Of a DNA stretch of 64,000 nt, positions 12,754 through 23,928 are shown in pieces. Location of the stretch: positions 210,791 through 274,790 of the forward strand of contig JAKOGI010001251.1 in assembly GCA_029747015.1 (NCBI GenBank), given 5' to 3'. This DNA is from Carnegiea gigantea. Lineage: Eukaryota; Streptophyta; Magnoliopsida; Caryophyllales; Cactaceae. Numbering within the stretch: position 1 is the stretch's first letter; every line of letters begins with the position of its first letter. The position numbers and the translations under genes were made by a program. The notes beneath the pieces were generated by a model. That model did no database searches. It had not been told where the DNA came from and saw only the letters and a program-made list of their open reading frames with translations.

Positions 12754-15700
12754 TTTGTCAAAAGCAAGAAAATTTAATTCTTCCTATTTAAAAAAGACAT
12801 TGTCTCATAAATAGAGGCGGCTACTAGCACTAATGCCTGGTAAACTTCATCAAGGGAGTTAACACTCATTTGTCCACCATTGTCATCCTCTTATTGTTTA
12901 GATTGATTAGTAGCTAGGAGCGTTAATAGAGTGAACTAAACAAAAAACAATACAACCACCTAAGCATGTCATAGTAAAAATTAGTATGTGCAAAGCATTT
13001 TAGTTGTGAATTTCATCATAAAATATAATTTTATTTTATTAGTCTCTTTCTCTGATTCAGTAGCCTATGCATTTATCCCCATAAGATTTGGATTGTAAAC
13101 TAATATAGAGATGTAAAGTACCTGAAAATAATTTCAATGTGAACTACAACTTTAATCTTTCTCCAACCTGTAATGTATCAAATCGTAGATGACAAATATT
13201 AAAATTAGAATAGCATTAGCAACATACAACACATAGTAAATTATATAATATGATAGTAGAAAGACATAGGGATAACATCCCGTTTTGAATTAAACAAAAC
13301 TAAAATAGCAATTCATCCTAATAAAACAATAATAATCTATTTTTTTTTCTTTTCTTCTCCTCACCTTCCCTTGCTTAACAAAGTCCTATCGTGGAAAGCT
13401 AAATAAGCTCCATATATTTAATTATGTGCTTCTTCAAAAACTTAGAGTGATGCTATAGTACATCAGCAAGACCTACTCTTATGGAACATATGACTTGCCT
13501 GAGTTCTGTTAATATAATGGTATAACCACAATTACATGATAAAAATGAAGTTGGATTATATGCCAAAAAAAAATCTAACTCAATCACATTTTTGTCCTAG
13601 GGAATGAACAAGGGATAAAAACATCTTTACAAAAAAGATAGTAGTAAGAGAACATGTGAACTCTAACAATATCTCATTCTGTATTTTGTGGTATAACAAA
13701 ATCACAATAGTGATGTACACGACAATTATCCCATGTCTTTGGAGACCTATCTTATGAAATGCAACTCACTTGCTAAGTAATCAACACTCAGAAGAATGCA
13801 TGCTTCAAAGATATTGTTAGAAATTTTGAAAATTACACAATGTTATGCTAAGTAGATGCCTATCTATACCAGTTTGCACCTTTTCTTGAAAAGAATTATA
13901 TTACAATCTTTACTTCATTTAATTTAGATTGATTTCCATCAAAGTTTAAACCAATATGATGATCACTTTGTTCACCACATAATGTGGTTATCATATAACC
14001 CCTGCCAATGAGAACATTATATACATGTGCTTACCACGAGAAAGTGTACACTAATATGTCTCTAACTAAAAGGGATAAGATAAAAGAAGATTATAGGGGA
14101 TGCTAAGCCATCAATCCGCCTTATGGAAATAAAAGGAAACTAAATTTATATTAAATCCCTTTAGACTTAAATATAATTAACCCTTCAAAAATCCACTCAT
14201 GCTTCGTAAATTAGCTTAAGTTTGCAGGTGACAATTCATAAAATTACACAAGTTAAAAACAACATTCTTTCTCACTCATTGGTCTCTCGTGTATGGCAAT
14301 TCCTAAGGCTATATTACAGTTGCCACGATTCATACATCCATTGGTTTCAAACGAGGGTTTGGACTTAGCCACCTAAGATAGCCCATGTCATTTTCAAAAA
14401 CTTCCCTGTATTGTGCATAGGCCTGAGTTTGATTCTGGCTTGCAAAGTTGGGTTATAATCTTCTTATATGATGCCCCACTTTGTTTTGCCATTCAGGCAT
14501 GATTTTGAATGAATTCTTACTCTCTCAATGAATTATTTCACGGATTCAAGATTTCGGCAGAAATAACCTCTTAAAAATGCCTGGAGTAAAGACCCATAGT
14601 CTTTCAAGTTGACAATGACAACCTCAAACTATGTAGACAGAAGCTTGGTTAGTCTTACTGAGTGATGAGTGGATGTCACAAAAACTTGAAGTAAATGGCA
14701 TGACTTTAATTAATGGATTTGTGCAGTAATATAACCCCTTCACCTCTTTTAATGATACAAAAACAGAGCATAAGCACATAGCTGCACATCTTTGGAATAT
14801 AATGTTAGAGACCACTAGACACTTAATGGTTCCTAGTTCCAAAATCCACGCAAGAACCTAAACATAGTTTCTTCAATATTAATGTATGTCATTATATTTG
14901 CATTAGAGCTTGAACTTACACTAATGCACATTTCAGCAATTGTAAAAGTTGAATTTATAGAATAATAGGCGACGTAATAAATAGCTTGTGATAATCTCTC
15001 CAAAATTTTCCCTCATTGAAGCTCTCTTCAGCACTTGGAGCTGCCAAGCAGCCCATCATCACAAGTACATGATTAAGATTTTTCATGGAATTATTACCTA
15101 GCATTAGCCACCATTCTATAGCTTGAATCACAATTATAAACAGAGGGGGAGTAAATATGAACATTACACCTAAAAAGTTACCTTAACTTCAGGGTCTCCC
15201 CAAATTAGTAATTTTATGAAATATAAAATCCTACATACAATCTGACAGCATTAGTTGTCCAAGTTTGTCCAAAAAGTTTTTTGAGCCCATAGTTTTTCCC
15301 TCAGAAAAACTAATAACCCCAGTGAAGTGCAACCTCATCAATCTTTCTGAGCTCACTATCAAATTCTATAGTCTGTGGACAAATTACTAACAACACGCTC
15401 TACCTCGTAAGAAAAAAATCATGATCAATTAGAAAATTTGAGCACTCAAAGTTGATACACAATACAATTTAATCTCCTCACCCTTAAATTTTTCCCTCTC
15501 TTTGTCCTCTAACAACCCCCAAATTTTCCTTTGCATTTATTCTACACAGATAACTAATTAACTCAAAAACCATAAAAGATGCACTATAGGATCATGAAAC
15601 CACATTGTGGAGAAGAAGAGAAATTCCAACAGGGTAGTGCATAATTAGTTAGAACTTAAAAGCATGCAAGATAAGAAAACCTAAAACCAAAATTGATAAC

Positions 15701-16292
15701 CATTCAAGATAAGAACACTTGGCTTAGTTACGTTTCCAAATCAGGCAGCAAAGGCAAAGAGATGCTAGAGTATTTCAACTAAAACCATTGAAGATGAGAC
15801 TACTTCTTGCCATGAATGTGTGAGTGAAGGCAGCGAAGACTCCTCGTGGTGGTCGACACTTCGAGAAGGCAAACTGATCTGTGAGCATGAAACCATTAGA
15901 CACAAAGAGGAAGCATTTTTTTCAATTTCAGAATGTCTAGACTGTTCTATATATATCCCACCCCATCGAACCTATCTTTAAAAATTAAAAACTAAAAAAT
16001 TTAAGCAATTAGAAGGAAATGAAAGTTTTTTCTTTGGCAGTATCGTTTTTCAATGACCCGCCAATGCCAAAAATTGGGCCCAAATTCTAGACTTCAATAT
16101 TGCTAGTTTTATCCAAGTATATCAAAAAATTATAAAAAGTTGCAGCACCTTTAGACGTATATCTAAGATTATTTTAATTAAATAGTTAGACTTAAAGGTG
16201 GAGCAAATATTTAGCTACATTTGACCTCTAACTAATGGAAAAAAAAAACCCCTTATTTTTGGCTTCTGCATTTGAATCAAGTGTAACAATAT
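12754..16292. other. CACTA-1 5' region: promoter, leader or intron
   Basis: About 3.5 kb between the transposase start and the right TIR. There is no clear domain on either strand; open frames at 14624-14842 and 14955-15164 (-) have no recognised family. A stem of TTTGGCA with TGCCAAA lies at about 16033-16062. The length is large for a CACTA leader, so an unrecognised older insertion or a captured fragment is possible. Confidence 0.4.
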
Positions 16293-16324
16293 CACTGTAA
16301 TTACTGGAACATTTTGTTATAGTG

Positions 16325-16327
16325 TAT
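16325..16327. repeat. Right target-site duplication TAT of CACTA-1
   Basis: Matches TAT at 4770-4772 immediately outside the opposite CACTA terminus. Confidence 0.85.
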
Positions 16328-16439
16328 TTTTTTTTAATATCTAGCTTCATACAACAATAATACACATAACACATGTCAGCATGCAAACAATAGTATGTTC
16401 ATATTTGACAGCTCACAATAGCACAACCTGACTATTACA

Positions 16440-17390
16440 TGTTGTGATGCCTCGAAAATTCTAATATGTTTATTCACTAACCTGTAGCCTATTTAATGCA
16501 GCAGGAAAAAAAAGCTAGTGGGGTGTCATTGCTATATTTTATTAAGAAATACAAGTCAAATAGGAGGTTCATTAAAATAATAGCAAAGTCAACTGTTCAA
16601 AAAGTCAATGGTCCAAAAGTCAAACTCAGCCAATTCACAAGGTTTAAAATTTCTTCATGCTAAATAAAAAGACTTAAAGTAAACTATTATTCGACCTCGC
16701 TCACATCCTATTCTCGTGCAGCACATTAGTACATGAAAACAAAATATTTCAACCATTGACACGAAGCTCAATGATGTCTGCCCTTAGCAGGAAAACAGCT
16801 ACTTAATTCAATTCAAACATTTAACTACTTATCTAGGGATCACGAACTATGGGGTATAGTCTTGGCTGAAACCATAGAATGCTACGATGCATGTGCCTAG
16901 TGGTTGACGCTAAGCTTGGCTATTAATTTCAATGAGCTAAGTGGATGACTATTAAGGTGCCTAGTTACCTTTGTGGACTTGTATTCAAGGTGATTTTGCA
17001 GTTAAACATGACCATTGAGGTACTAAGTTAAAAACAGTATCCTAGGTAAAAAGTGAACTTAATGTGGTACAAGAGGCAGGCGATTATTGTGGCATGATAT
17101 AGGAGGGCCCATAACCATCTTTGAACTTCGTTTTACCTGTGGCTTCCTCTACCTTACCAACCGCTAAAATCTTCTACCTTTTCGATCTATTGTATTCTAT
17201 ATTACTTGGATAACTTCTTCCTAACCCTATTGTAATAAATTGCCTATTGGGAATAACATTTGCTACTTTGTCATTGATATCTTTATCTGCGAATATAACA
17301 TGCCTTATACCTTCCTAGAACCTTGTGATCCCTTGCTTTTATTCATCCATTTGTTGCTTCCACTTTTTGATTTTATACATTCACTTGACT
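16440..17390 (-). mobile_element. Gypsy-type LTR 3'-end fragment, inverted
   Basis: Read on the minus strand, 16740 to 16440 resembles the 3' end of the gypsy LTR that ends at 31812. Shared blocks include a GTACT-ATGTG start, TTTTTATTTAGCATGAAG, GACTTTTTGA and AACTTTTTGAAC, ending near a CATCACAACA terminus versus GGCGTCACA. Similarity fades to the right of about 16740, so only the last 300 bases are clearly related. The hAT element is inserted at 17390. The rest of the host element was not recognised. Confidence 0.5.
17383..17390. repeat. Left 8-bp target-site duplication of the hAT element
   Basis: ACTTGACT sits directly before the left TIR and is repeated exactly at 21240-21247 directly after the right TIR. 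An 8-bp duplication is diagnostic for hAT insertion. Confidence 0.95.
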
Positions 17391-17564
17391 TAGGCCTGGC
17401 AATTTCACCCGAACCCGATGAATACCCGACTTACCCGACCCGAAAAATCGGGTGAAAATCCGATTAAATGGATGAATTAAACGGGTGATGGATAACCGGG
17501 TGATGGATCGGGTCGGATTCGGGTGATGCTCCACCCGACCCATCACCCGACCCGCCACCCGTTT

Positions 17565-17613
<49 letters not shown>
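17565..17613. repeat. (AT)n microsatellite in the hAT 5' region
   Basis: About 24 AT dinucleotides lie between the subterminal CCCGACCC cluster and the GC-richer leader. Confidence 0.95.
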
Positions 17614-17620
<7 letters not shown>

Positions 17621-17629
17621 ACCCTAGAT

Positions 17630-18690
17630 CTGATGGCCTTTCACCTTTGGCTTAATTGGCCTTTCACTGTGAGTCTCCCACTCCCATTCTCCCACTCCCA
17701 GACTCAGCTTCACTTCGTTCGCACGCAGACGCAGCACAGCTACCACTTCGCGTCCTCGCCTGTTCACCAAAATCACCGGAGCCCAGCTGAACGTGCAGAC
17801 CGGCAAAGGCAAACACCACCCCCGCCGGCGTTGCCACCTTACTCTGAAATCTGAAGGTCCTCTCTCCTCTGTCTTCTCCGGCGACTCGCCAGTCGCCACC
17901 TTCTTCACTCTTCAATTCGCCTGTTCGCCCCCTGCCAGACGCCAGTCGCCAGAGCCTCACACGGTCACGCCCAACGTCTGCTGCCTTTGTTTGGTCACCT
18001 CGCCGGCGTCGGCCAATTCAACGACGGTTCTCAGCCCCTGTAAGTCGAACTCCTCTTGCTCACTTTTTCAGATTTGCATTCTGCCCTCAATTTTGAACTC
18101 ATTTGCTTCAATTTTCATCAATTTCTTGCTTGAATTAATGTAGAAGTGTAGAACTTTCAATTTCTTGTCTTGCGACCCTTTTGTTTGAGTAAACAGTAAT
18201 ATTAGTTGTTGGAATGCTTTATGCTTAGGCTGTAATGCTACTACATTATGGTTGGACTTTGCCTTTGGTTGCTTTAGTTAGCTGATTTGTTGAATTGTTG
18301 TTTCGTTTCAATTTATAGTTAGCCGATTTGCAGTTTTGAAATGTGAAAGACTGTTTGTCTTTCTTGACTGTTGGGAAGACCATCGATCTGTCTTGTAATG
18401 TTGTATGCTAAATGCTAATGTTGTCAATGCTGATATTTGCATGTGAAAACTAGGGGTCATGGTTCTTTTTTAAGTAAATTCACTTCTTCAAGAAGAATTG
18501 ACAGACAACCATAGGGGTCCCAGCCAAAGGTTTTTTTTAATTATTATTACTAATCTTTTGAAGAAAGCAAGAGGCCGGAAATATAAATTGGTGTGCGAAA
18601 TTAAAATATGCTCATTTACCGGCATGCATTCTTTTTTGTTGAATATGTAAGTGTGTAAATGTAATTGTGAGTATTGGTTTGTTTTTTGCA
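17630..18690 (+). other. hAT transposase leader exon and 5'-UTR intron
   Basis: A GC-rich leader (17640-18038) precedes a donor-like CCCTGTAAGT near 18036-18045, and an acceptor TTTTTTGCAG ends at 18690, eight bases before the start ATG. Overlapping open frames on both strands in this leader are compositional. Intron boundaries are inferred by eye. Confidence 0.5.
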
Positions 18691-18697
18691 GTGAGCT

Positions 18698-20761
18698 ATG
18701 GCAGGTGATAATATTAATGAGTCTGAACATGCCTCATCTTGTTTCGAGCCAAATACAACTCCATCTTCGGGCACCCCACAACTTTCACCGGCTGAACCTT
18801 CCCATAGTCGCCCACCCCTTCATCCAAACTCATTTGCCGAAAATGAGTTTATAGATCTAGAACCTGATGATACCGGGACACAATCCCGTAAACCTAGACA
18901 ACTTAAATCAATTGTGTGGAACCACTTTCGGAGGGTGATGGTAAATGGGGAGCAAAAAGCGGATTGTTTGCATTGTAATCAAAGGTTGTCCACCACAAGC
19001 AAAAATGGCACTTCTCATCTCAAGGACCATCTAGAAAAAAGATGTCCTAAGAAGCATATTAAGGTTGATATTCGCCAACAATTTTTAAATTACAATCTTA
19101 AGAAAGATGGTTCAGTAGCTTTGGAAAACTCTAATTTTAGTCAAGAAGCGTCAAGAAAAGAGTTGGCAACTATGGTGGTTATGCATGAGTATCCCTTAGC
19201 TATTGTAGACCATGTTGGCTTTAGGAGATTTGTTCATAGCTTGAATCCAAACTTTAAGTTGGTTAGCCGGAATACTTTGAAGAATGATATCATGAAAATG
19301 TATGTCAATGAAAAAGTTGCTTTAAAGAAGTTCTTTGAGGACTATGGGGCAAGAATTGCTATCACCACTGATATGTGGACAGCTTCTCATCAAAAGAAGG
19401 GTTATATGGCAGTCACAGCTCACTTTATTGATGCAGAATGGGTCTTGTGTAACAAGACATTGAGGTAACTTTTTTTTTTCCAAAGAGATTTTTTATGTTA
19501 TGTTTTTATGTGATATTTATGTGTTTGTCCACAATATAATGTCTTTATCATTTTTATTTATAGGTTTGCTTATGTGCCTTGTCCACATACGAAAGAAATC
19601 CTTGCTCAAGTTTTAATGGATACATTGAATATATTTAATATTACTGAAAAGATTTCTTCTTTGGTGGTTGATAATTGTACGACAAATGATGCAATGGTTG
19701 ATATCTTACAAGAGAGATTAGATTCTCGAACTCTTTTGTTGCATGGTGACTTTTTACATGTGAGGTGTAGTGCACATATTTTGAATTTGGTTGTGCAAGA
19801 TGGTTTAGAAGTGATTGGCTCGGGAATTGAAATGATTCGTAATTGTGTGTTATTTTGGACATCAACCCCAAAAAGAGTTGAAAAATTTGAGGATAAAGCT
19901 AGGGGTTTGAAGATTGATTGTTCAAGAAAGTTGGTGCTTGATTGTAAAACAAGATGGAACTCCACCTATCTCATGCTTGTTAGTGCTTTTCCACCTTCTC
20001 TTGGAGTACCAAGGATGTAGTGAGGATTATGTTCCATCTACCTTTGATGTTCTTGGCAAACGTCATGCGGTGGTTGATCTTCCTATTCCTCCTATAACCC
20101 AAAACAGAAGTACTCTATGGGGTGAAGCTAAGAAAACCCAAAAAAAGAAGATAAATGTGAGGACAGAGTTAGACTATTATTTAGATGATGATCCATATCC
20201 GGATAGACTTGGTTTTGATGTCCTTCACTTTTGGAGTTTAGATCCCAAGTACCCAACATTGAAAAAGATTGCTCGGGATGTCTTAGCAATTCCTGCATCT
20301 ACCGTTGCTTCCAAGAGTGCTTTTAGTACCGGTGGTAGGGTATTGAGTCCTCATCGTTCTTCTCTTCACTTTAATACCGTGGAGGCATTGATGTGCCTGC
20401 AAAATTGGATAGTTGGCGAGTATTCAGGTAATAATATAATTATCTTTGACATTTTTCAATTATATTATTTATTTTAATTTATCATATGATACTAATTTAT
20501 CATATCGTTTTCTTGCATTTAGTTTCTTCATTTAGTAATGCACAAGCATGTGCTACGATACTTGAAGATGCCGATGTTGGTGAAGATAAAAGTTGCGATA
20601 TCGAAGTTACTAATGTGGATCCGGTATGCTTGTTGGATAACATATATTTTTTGAGTATTTGACTACGTTTAGTAAAATTATGAATTTATGATTACTAATT
20701 AATTTTTTTAAAATGATAGTCATCGGTTGGTGATGATATCTACATAGGCACCACTTGGTAG
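18698..20761 (+). pseudogene. hAT transposase, BED zinc-finger type, internally deleted
   Basis: Exon 1 (18698-19468) begins MAGDNINESE and carries a BED finger at residues 71-116 (W74, C90, C93, H107, H111 with C116), then the first catalytic Asp in ITTDMWTASHQKKGYM. An intron GTAACT...TTATAG leads into exon 2 at 19564, which has LVVDNCTTND (second Asp), HVRCSAHILNLVVQDGL and TRWNSTYLML. About 200 residues normally following are missing near 19985-20015, with a frame change. The hAT C-terminal dimerisation region (FDVLHFWSLDPKYPTL, ARDVLAIPASTVAS, EALMCLQNWI) follows. Two small exons reach the stop at 20759-20761. In the SESAFS motif the conserved Glu, the third acidic residue of the family, is Lys (SKSAFS). 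Deletion, frameshift and lost acid together make activity implausible. The family is close to RICESLEEPER/DAYSLEEPER-type plant hATs. Confidence 0.9.
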
Positions 20762-21239
20762 TTCGTTGAAGAGAATTGAAGATTTATGTCTTTGCCTCTC
20801 CAGGCTCCAAAGATTGTGTTATAGTTGATTCACACTTTGTCTCAAATTATTAGTTTGTGTTGAACATTTAGTATTTGGACAATCACCTCCCTTCCTCCCA
20901 AATTAGAGACAATGTATTATGTATGGTTGTTATCTTTATCATTTGCGGCAATTATTATGTCTAAGACTCGGGCATGTAGTTCCCGTTCGTTGTTTTGTAT
21001 CATTGTATGTCATTATCTAGACTATTGAAACTTTGTGAGCGATAAATGAAAAAATTGAGATAAAGCGCTTATCACCCGTTTCATCCGCTTATCACCCGTT
21101 TCATCCGCGGGTGATGGGTGGGTTGGATGCGGGTGAGCGGATAAGCGGGTGACGGGTGGATTGGGTGGAGTGGATGGATGCTGGTGATGGATGCGGGTGG
21201 AGGTTCACCCGCTCCAAATCCGACCCGTTGCCAGGCCTA

Positions 21240-21247
21240 ACTTGACT
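21240..21247. repeat. Right 8-bp target-site duplication of the hAT element
   Basis: ACTTGACT, identical to 17383-17390. Confidence 0.95.
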
Positions 21248-23059
21248 CTTATGTTTATTGTATTGATACACCTACCTCTATTCTTTTGTTATCTCTTAGA
21301 AGTCTTTCCACTTGTTTTCTACATGATGATCTCATCTCATTAATTGTTTTCTCTAATTTTCAGATGAGTATGCTTATTGAATCCATTTGTTGACGATCTA
21401 TCAAACTTTTAATTTGTTTGGCATTCCTTATGTTTTTATTTAGAGTTATGTTGACCTAGTGACTCTTGAGTTTTTACCAACTTCTTCTTAAGAAGGATAA
21501 TTGACATTTTGTTTTGTTGATATCTTCATAGTTCGATAGAAAATTTGGATTTCTTTTATGGACATATATCTTCCCTTGTATAATCACAAATTTGTGATCT
21601 CATATATTCAATTTTGACTTGTATCCTTGCTGTATTTAACCTTGCACTCTCATACTTTTGATGGATTCTTGTACTTAATACATGCATACACTTGCAATAG
21701 CACTCCATCATCACTCAAGATGGCTTCTTTTGCTCACCGGGATCCTCAGTCCCATCTTGTTACTTCCTTTCATTTGGTTATTTTATTGGACAAGTAGTCC
21801 TTTTTATGCATTAGTGGGATAGTTTGTGCCGGAATTTCTAAATACTCGAGCACATTTCTTGTCTTTCTTTTGGTATTATGCTTATTTTAGTGACCTTGAG
21901 TTATTGCTATTAAACACTAGAGACCTTTATTTCCGTTGCAAATACCATTTGGTTGTTTTCCTTGCAACTACTTGAGCTTATATTCTTCCTTTCGTTATCA
22001 CTTTGTAACTCAAAGCTAACTTTTATAGCCTATATGATTCTTACCACTCCCCTTTTTGTGAAAAGCCTATGATTAGACTGGGTTTTGGAAGCGAGATGTA
22101 GTGTTCCAACATATCTTGGCTTGTAGGTGTGCCTATATTTCCATGGATACACATGTAATTTAGGTGCTCTTGTGTAACTCATGTTATGTGGTTATATATG
22201 GATTTCACACAATTAGGTTTCCTTGTGATAAACATGTCCATGAAGCTTGTGGCTGAAACGATTGAACTAATTTGGAAAGGTAATAAAAAAGTATCAAGAT
22301 AGACTTGGCTATAAGGAAATGATAATTATAGTGGTCAAATGAGATATACGTTATTTGTCTACAATTTTAGAGTTCATTTATCAAACATAATTATACTTTT
22401 GGGTTTCATCACCTTAATTGAGCTTGGGTTTGCTAGCTTGACTCTTGGGAGACAACCCTTGTGAATACTTAAGGAACATTTGGAAAAAAATATAATTGGG
22501 ATAAGAGAGAAAGCTTATTGTATTGCGTATGACTCTAGGGATATATACACGAGATGTCTAAAATTTAAGGATTTCATCATTAACTAGAGGTGCTTGAGAC
22601 AAGTCACTTGGTGCGTCAGATAGTTTATTGATTACATTTTGGTGAACTAAGGGTGCAGGGTGAAGTAATCCAGCTATATGTAGTGAGTTCAAGCTAAACA
22701 CTCCTATAACTAGTAAAGTGGGACTAGAGTATGAAACTCATGTACTTTTGAAGGTACCACCAACTAAGAAGTTATGAATTGTGGAATCCTCCACAAGCTA
22801 ACACCAGGCGTCGCTTGCCACAACTGAGCCTTAGGTTTGTTTGCTCATGCTTACTTAGAGAAGATTAGTTGATTGAGTGGTAAGGGGCACCCTACTCGAT
22901 GGTGCTAGATTTTGACACCGGAATAGTAAATATTTTAGCTAAATCTCAAAGGAGCTTCCCAAATTTGACTAAATTTCAATACCTTATTCAAACCAATGAG
23001 TAAAGGGTAGATGAAGTGAACAACCCAGATGTTAGAAGGCATATCTCGAGCTTATAGTT
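21248..23059. other. Unassigned, probably old retrotransposon interior
   Basis: No open frame of note and no recognisable motif on either strand. It continues the sequence that the hAT element split and leads into chromoviral integrase-like sequence, so decayed gypsy interior is the likeliest content. The order of elements here is unresolved. Confidence 0.3.
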
Positions 23060-23882
23060 TGGATCAAAAAAGACATAGGATATGCAGTTAGCACTGATAG
23101 AGATCTCTAATGATAACAAATATCATTTTAGTATAGGAAAGTCTCTATTCGAAGCATTATATGGTAGGAGAAGTTGAACCCCCTTATAGTGGTAAGAGAG
23201 ATCGATGGGATTCCCACCATTAGACCTAAACTTGCATGGAAGATCTGGGTGATACATGAGGGGCTGAAGGCATCCCAAAGTCACCAGAAGAGCTTTGCGA
23301 ACAAGCAGTGAAGACTCTTGGAGTTTGAGGTCGGAGACAAAGTTTTCTTATGAGTCTCACCCACCAAGGGTCTCATGTGATTCAGGCAATCAGGCAAGCT
23401 CACCCCAAGGTATATCGGTCCTTACTCCATCATTGAGCGCTTGGGAGGACTAGCATATCGATTATAATTGCCAGGAAACTTTCTAAAGCTCAAAACATGA
23501 TTCATGTGTCTCAACAACATAAGTACATTCCTAACCCAGCTCATATGATTGAGCCGGAACCCCTACAGCTTTAAGAAGACTTAACTTATGAGGAGCAACC
23601 GATTGCGATTTTGGACTGTCGAGAGAAACAGCTTCACAACAAAGTAGTTCTACTTATGAAAGTTCTTTTAGCTAAACACACCACAGTTGATGCAACACAG
23701 GAACCAGAAGAAGGAATGCGATCTAAATACCGTCATATGTTCATTGGACCAGTTACGAGTGAGTTTTGGCAGCGAAACTTCTTTTAAGAGTGGTGAGATG
23801 TAAAAACCTGAAAATTTAGATGTTTATTGATTGAGTTGTTCAGGGAGTTTTGAGGATAAAACTTTTCTGAAGGGCTGTAGAA
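23060..23882 (+). pseudogene. Ty3/gypsy pol 3' end: integrase C-terminus, decayed
   Basis: With stops and frame changes, the plus strand reads through hallmarks of a gypsy integrase C-terminal part: a YHFSIGKSLFEALYGRR block near 23120, then FEVGDKVFL, SPTKG, then KLTPRYIGPYSIIERLG and LAYRL near 23330-23470, and finally YEEQPIAILDCREKQL and EGMRSKYRHMF near 23588-23755. This order is typical of Tekay/Del-like plant gypsy elements. Gag, protease, RT and RNase H are absent. It ends at the LTR, consistent with a 5'-truncated copy. Confidence 0.75.
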
Positions 23883-23928
23883 TGTAAAAGCCCAAAAATT
23901 CATATTTATAATCCATGAAGAATGATTA
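23761..23928 (+). repeat. 84-bp tandem duplication over the internal/LTR junction
   Basis: GAGTTTTG starts at 23761 and again at 23845. Each is followed by an AAACTT-TTTT-AAG stretch and then by ATGTAAAA-CC, which is how LTRs of this group start. Two candidate LTR starts therefore exist, 23799 (TGTAAAAACCTG) and 23883 (TGTAAAAGCCC). Confidence 0.65.

Larger units (their letters stand above)
4773..16324 (-). mobile_element. CACTA-1: full-length CACTA (En/Spm) DNA transposon, 11.55 kb
   Basis: The left end begins CACTACAACATATC and the reverse complement of the right end begins CACTATAACAAAATG. The two terminal inverted repeats (4773-4804 and 16293-16324) agree at about 24 of 32 positions, including a shared CCAGTAA block, and are flanked by TAT on both sides. 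The genes inside read right to left: a tnp2-type transposase first, then a TnpA-like gene, the usual CACTA order. Both have stops and frameshifts, so the element is complete in outline but not autonomous. It could still be mobilised if transposase were supplied in trans, which is inference. Confidence 0.9.
17391..21239 (+). mobile_element. hAT-superfamily DNA transposon, 3.85 kb
   Basis: Perfect 12-bp TIRs, TAGGCCTGGCAA at the left and TTGCCAGGCCTA at the right, are flanked by the 8-bp duplication ACTTGACT. Both subterminal regions (about 17400-17560 and 21070-21230) are packed with ACCCG/CGGGT motifs such as CACCCGACCC and GCGGGTGA, the kind of clustered motif that hAT transposases bind. The interior holds one spliced transposase gene on the plus strand with a large internal deletion. 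The ends look mobilisable, but the encoded protein does not. Confidence 0.95.

Noticed and set aside
16029..16110. U4 snRNA-like text (TTGGCAGTATCG, ATTGCTAG)
   Set aside because: Only a dozen bases match, the Sm site and stem layout are absent, and it lies in the CACTA subterminal region.
17624..18143. Overlapping frames of 70-116 codons on both strands
   Set aside because: GC-rich leader of the hAT transposase; frames conflict, lack domains and lie upstream of the inferred leader intron.
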